A stretch of 8,345 nt of DNA from an uncultured Polaromonas sp. GTDB taxonomy: Bacteria; Pseudomonadota; Gammaproteobacteria; Burkholderiales; Burkholderiaceae. The DNA is taken from NCBI GenBank assembly GCA_946479075.1, contig CAMLDT010000156.1:1-8345 (forward strand), in the 5' to 3' direction. Position numbers and translations under genes: made by a program. The notes under the pieces are model-generated. The model made no database searches and was not told the DNA's origin. It saw only the letters and a program-made list of their open reading frames with translations. Position 1 is the first letter of the stretch; the number at the start of each line of letters is the position of its first letter. Below are positions 6,595 through 8,345 of the stretch, in pieces.

Positions 6595-8345
6595 ATGAAT
6601 GCAATCACACGACAAGAACTGGCCGAGCTCGACGCGCCGCTGGTGAGCTTCAGCCTCAACGGCCGCGATGTGCAAGGCCGCGCCACGGAAACCCTGTTGC
6701 AGGTCGCCAAACGCGAAGGCGTGGAGATTCCGCACCTGTGCTTCAAGGAGGGCATGGAGGCCGTCGGCAACTGCCGCTCCTGCATGGTCGAGATCAACGG
6801 CGAACGTGTGCTGGCCCCCTCCTGCTGCCGCGCACCGGCGGCCGGCATGAAGGTCGTCACCGACAGCGAACGCGCTGTGGCTTCGCAAAAACTCGTGCTG
6901 GAACTGCTGCTGTCCGACATGCCGGAAAAAGAGTACACCCGCAACAACGAGGTGGACCAGTGGGCAGCGAAGATCGGTGTTGGCAAGCCGCGCTTCGAGG
7001 CGCGCCAGCAGGTGCCCCACGACCTGTCGCACCCGGCCATCGCGGTCAACCTCGACGCCTGCATCCAGTGCACGCGCTGCCTGCGCGCCTGCCGCGACGA
7101 ACAGGTCAACGACGTGATCGGCCTGGCTTTCCGGGGCGATCACGCCAAAATCGTGTTCGACATGGACGACGCCATGGGCGGGTCCACCTGCGTGGCCTGC
7201 GGCGAATGTGTGCAGGCCTGCCCGACCGGGGCGCTGATGCCGGCGCGCGAAGCCGCCCTCAAGGTGCCGGACAAACAGGTCTCATCGGTCTGCCCCTATT
7301 GCGGCGTCGGCTGCCAGCTCACCTACAACGTCAAGGACGACAAGATCCTCTTCGTGGAAGGCCGCGACGGTCCGTCCAACCACGGCCGTCTGTGCGTCAA
7401 GGGCCGTTATGGCTTCGACTACGCCCACCACCCGCACCGCCTGACGAAACCCCTGATCCGCCGTGAAGGTGTGCCAAAAACCGGCGACTTCAGCATGGAC
7501 CCGGACCGCGTGATGGACGTGTTCCGCGAAGCGACCTGGGAAGAAGCCCTTGAATTTGCCGGCGGCAAGCTGGCCGCCATTCGCGACACCCATGGCAAGA
7601 AATCGCTAGCCGGCTTCGGTTCGGCCAAGGGCAGCAACGAGGAAGCCTATTTGTTCCAGAAGCTGGTGCGCACCGGCTTCGGCAGCAACAACGTGGACCA
7701 CTGCACCCGGCTGTGCCATGCGTCGTCCGTCGTTGCCCTGCTGGAAGGCATCGGTTCCGGCGCGGTGTCCAATCCCGTCATGGACGTGACCAAGGCCGAG
7801 GTGGTCATCATCATCGGGGCCAATCCGACCGTGAACCACCCGGTGGCTGCCACCTGGATCAAGAACGCCGTGAAAAACGGCACCCAACTGGTGGTGCTGG
7901 ACCCACGCCGCTCCGACCTGACCCGCATGGCACACCGCCACCTGCAGTTCAAGCCCGACACCGACGTGCCCATGCTGAACGCCATGATGAACGTCATCGT
8001 GACTGAGGGGCTGGTGGACCAGGCTTTCATCGACAGCCGCACCATCGGCTACGAGGAACTGCGCAAGAACGTCGAGGGCTACACACCGGAACTGATGGCC
8101 CCCATCTGCGGCATCGACGCGGACACGCTGCGTTATGTGGCGCGCCTGTACGCCACTTCCAAAGCATCGATGATTCTCTGGGGCATGGGCGTGTCCCAGC
8201 ACGTGCACGGCACCGACAATGCGCGCTGCCTGATTGCACTGGCGCTGATGACCGGCCAGATCGGCCGCCCCGGCACCGGCCTGCACCCGTTGCGCGGCCA
8301 GAACAACGTGCAGGGCGCATCCGACGCGGGCCTGATCCCCATGAT
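6595..8345 (+). CDS. fdh1A: Formate dehydrogenase alpha subunit (Mo/W-bis-MGD), 3'-truncated by window edge
   Basis: Catalytic subunit that oxidises formate to CO2; 583 residues are visible and the frame is still open at the right edge. Family members run to about 900-1000 residues. In order: a NuoG-like [2Fe-2S] domain (Cys49, Cys60, Cys63, Cys77); two CxxCxxCxxxC [4Fe-4S] motifs (Cys156/159/162/166 and Cys199/202/205/209); the [4Fe-4S] motif of the molybdopterin domain (Cys233, Cys236, Cys240, Cys267); and the active site HCTRLCH with metal ligand Cys374 and His375. Arg567 in LRGQNNVQG lies 193 residues after the Cys, the same spacing as Sec140-Arg333 in E. coli FdhF. Cys, not selenocysteine, is used. 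The His-Cys3 cluster motif usual in FdsA and NuoG between the first two cluster regions is absent (residues about 100-150 hold no Cys). No Tat signal is seen, consistent with a soluble cytoplasmic enzyme paired with the beta subunit. Mo versus W cannot be read from sequence. It also matches the fdsA/fdhF label. Confidence 0.95.
   Translation, partial: MNAITRQELAELDAPLVSFSLNGRDVQGRATETLLQVAKREGVEIPHLCFKEGMEAVGNCRSCMVEINGERVLAPSCCRAPAAGMKVVTDSERAVASQKLVLELLLSDMPEKEYTRNNEVDQWAAKIGVGKPRFEARQQVPHDLSHPAIAVNLDACIQCTRCLRACRDEQVNDVIGLAFRGDHAKIVFDMDDAMGGSTCVACGECVQACPTGALMPAREAALKVPDKQVSSVCPYCGVGCQLTYNVKDDKILFVEGRDGPSNHGRLCVKGRYGFDYAHHPHRLTKPLIRREGVPKTGDFSMDPDRVMDVFREATWEEALEFAGGKLAAIRDTHGKKSLAGFGSAKGSNEEAYLFQKLVRTGFGSNNVDHCTRLCHASSVVALLEGIGSGAVSNPVMDVTKAEVVIIIGANPTVNHPVAATWIKNAVKNGTQLVVLDPRRSDLTRMAHRHLQFKPDTDVPMLNAMMNVIVTEGLVDQAFIDSRTIGYEELRKNVEGYTPELMAPICGIDADTLRYVARLYATSKASMILWGMGVSQHVHGTDNARCLIALALMTGQIGRPGTGLHPLRGQNNVQGASDAGLIPM

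Noticed and set aside
8050..8345. Possible premature end of the formate dehydrogenase alpha gene
   Set aside because: The frame has no stop through the last base, so the gene is cut by the window edge rather than broken.

Overview
The window is a GC-rich stretch with dense, same-strand genes, and it reads as an oxalate-catabolism locus. Protein similarity (Oxc and Frc close to the E. coli YfdU/YfdW and Oxalobacter formigenes types; a two-subunit NAD-linked formate dehydrogenase) together with codon and GC character suggests a proteobacterium. A Burkholderiales betaproteobacterium such as a member of Comamonadaceae is my best guess, but I cannot prove the taxon from the sequence alone.

Layout, all on the + strand. 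(1) 1-1611: oxalyl-CoA decarboxylase (oxc), missing about 38 N-terminal codons beyond the left edge. (2) 1639-2910: first formyl-CoA:oxalate CoA-transferase (frc copy 1), with a strong Shine-Dalgarno. (3) 2923-2981: two tandem hairpins, the second a good intrinsic terminator, closing an oxc-frc unit. (4) 3025-3471: a small stand-alone PAS-domain protein with no visible output domain. (5) 3500-3552: a nested inverted-repeat element just upstream of (6) 3576-4823: a second, diverged CoA-transferase (frc copy 2). (7) 4864-6564: formate dehydrogenase beta subunit, a NuoE-NuoF (FdsG-FdsB) fusion. (8) 6595-8345: formate dehydrogenase alpha subunit, a molybdo/tungsto-bis-MGD enzyme with an N-terminal NuoG-like iron-sulfur region, running off the right edge.

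Together the genes form one route. Frc moves CoA from formyl-CoA to oxalate, Oxc decarboxylates oxalyl-CoA to formyl-CoA plus CO2, and the formate released by Frc is oxidised to CO2 by the soluble dehydrogenase, giving NADH. The individual families are known. The points that deserve a second look are the split into two apparent transcription units, the PAS protein inserted between two frc paralogues, the altered glycine loop of the second Frc, the structured leader in front of it, and the FDH1-type dehydrogenase whose alpha subunit has no visible His-Cys3 cluster motif. I saw no mobile element, CRISPR array, tRNA or rRNA. I found no evidence here for a wholly new class of system.
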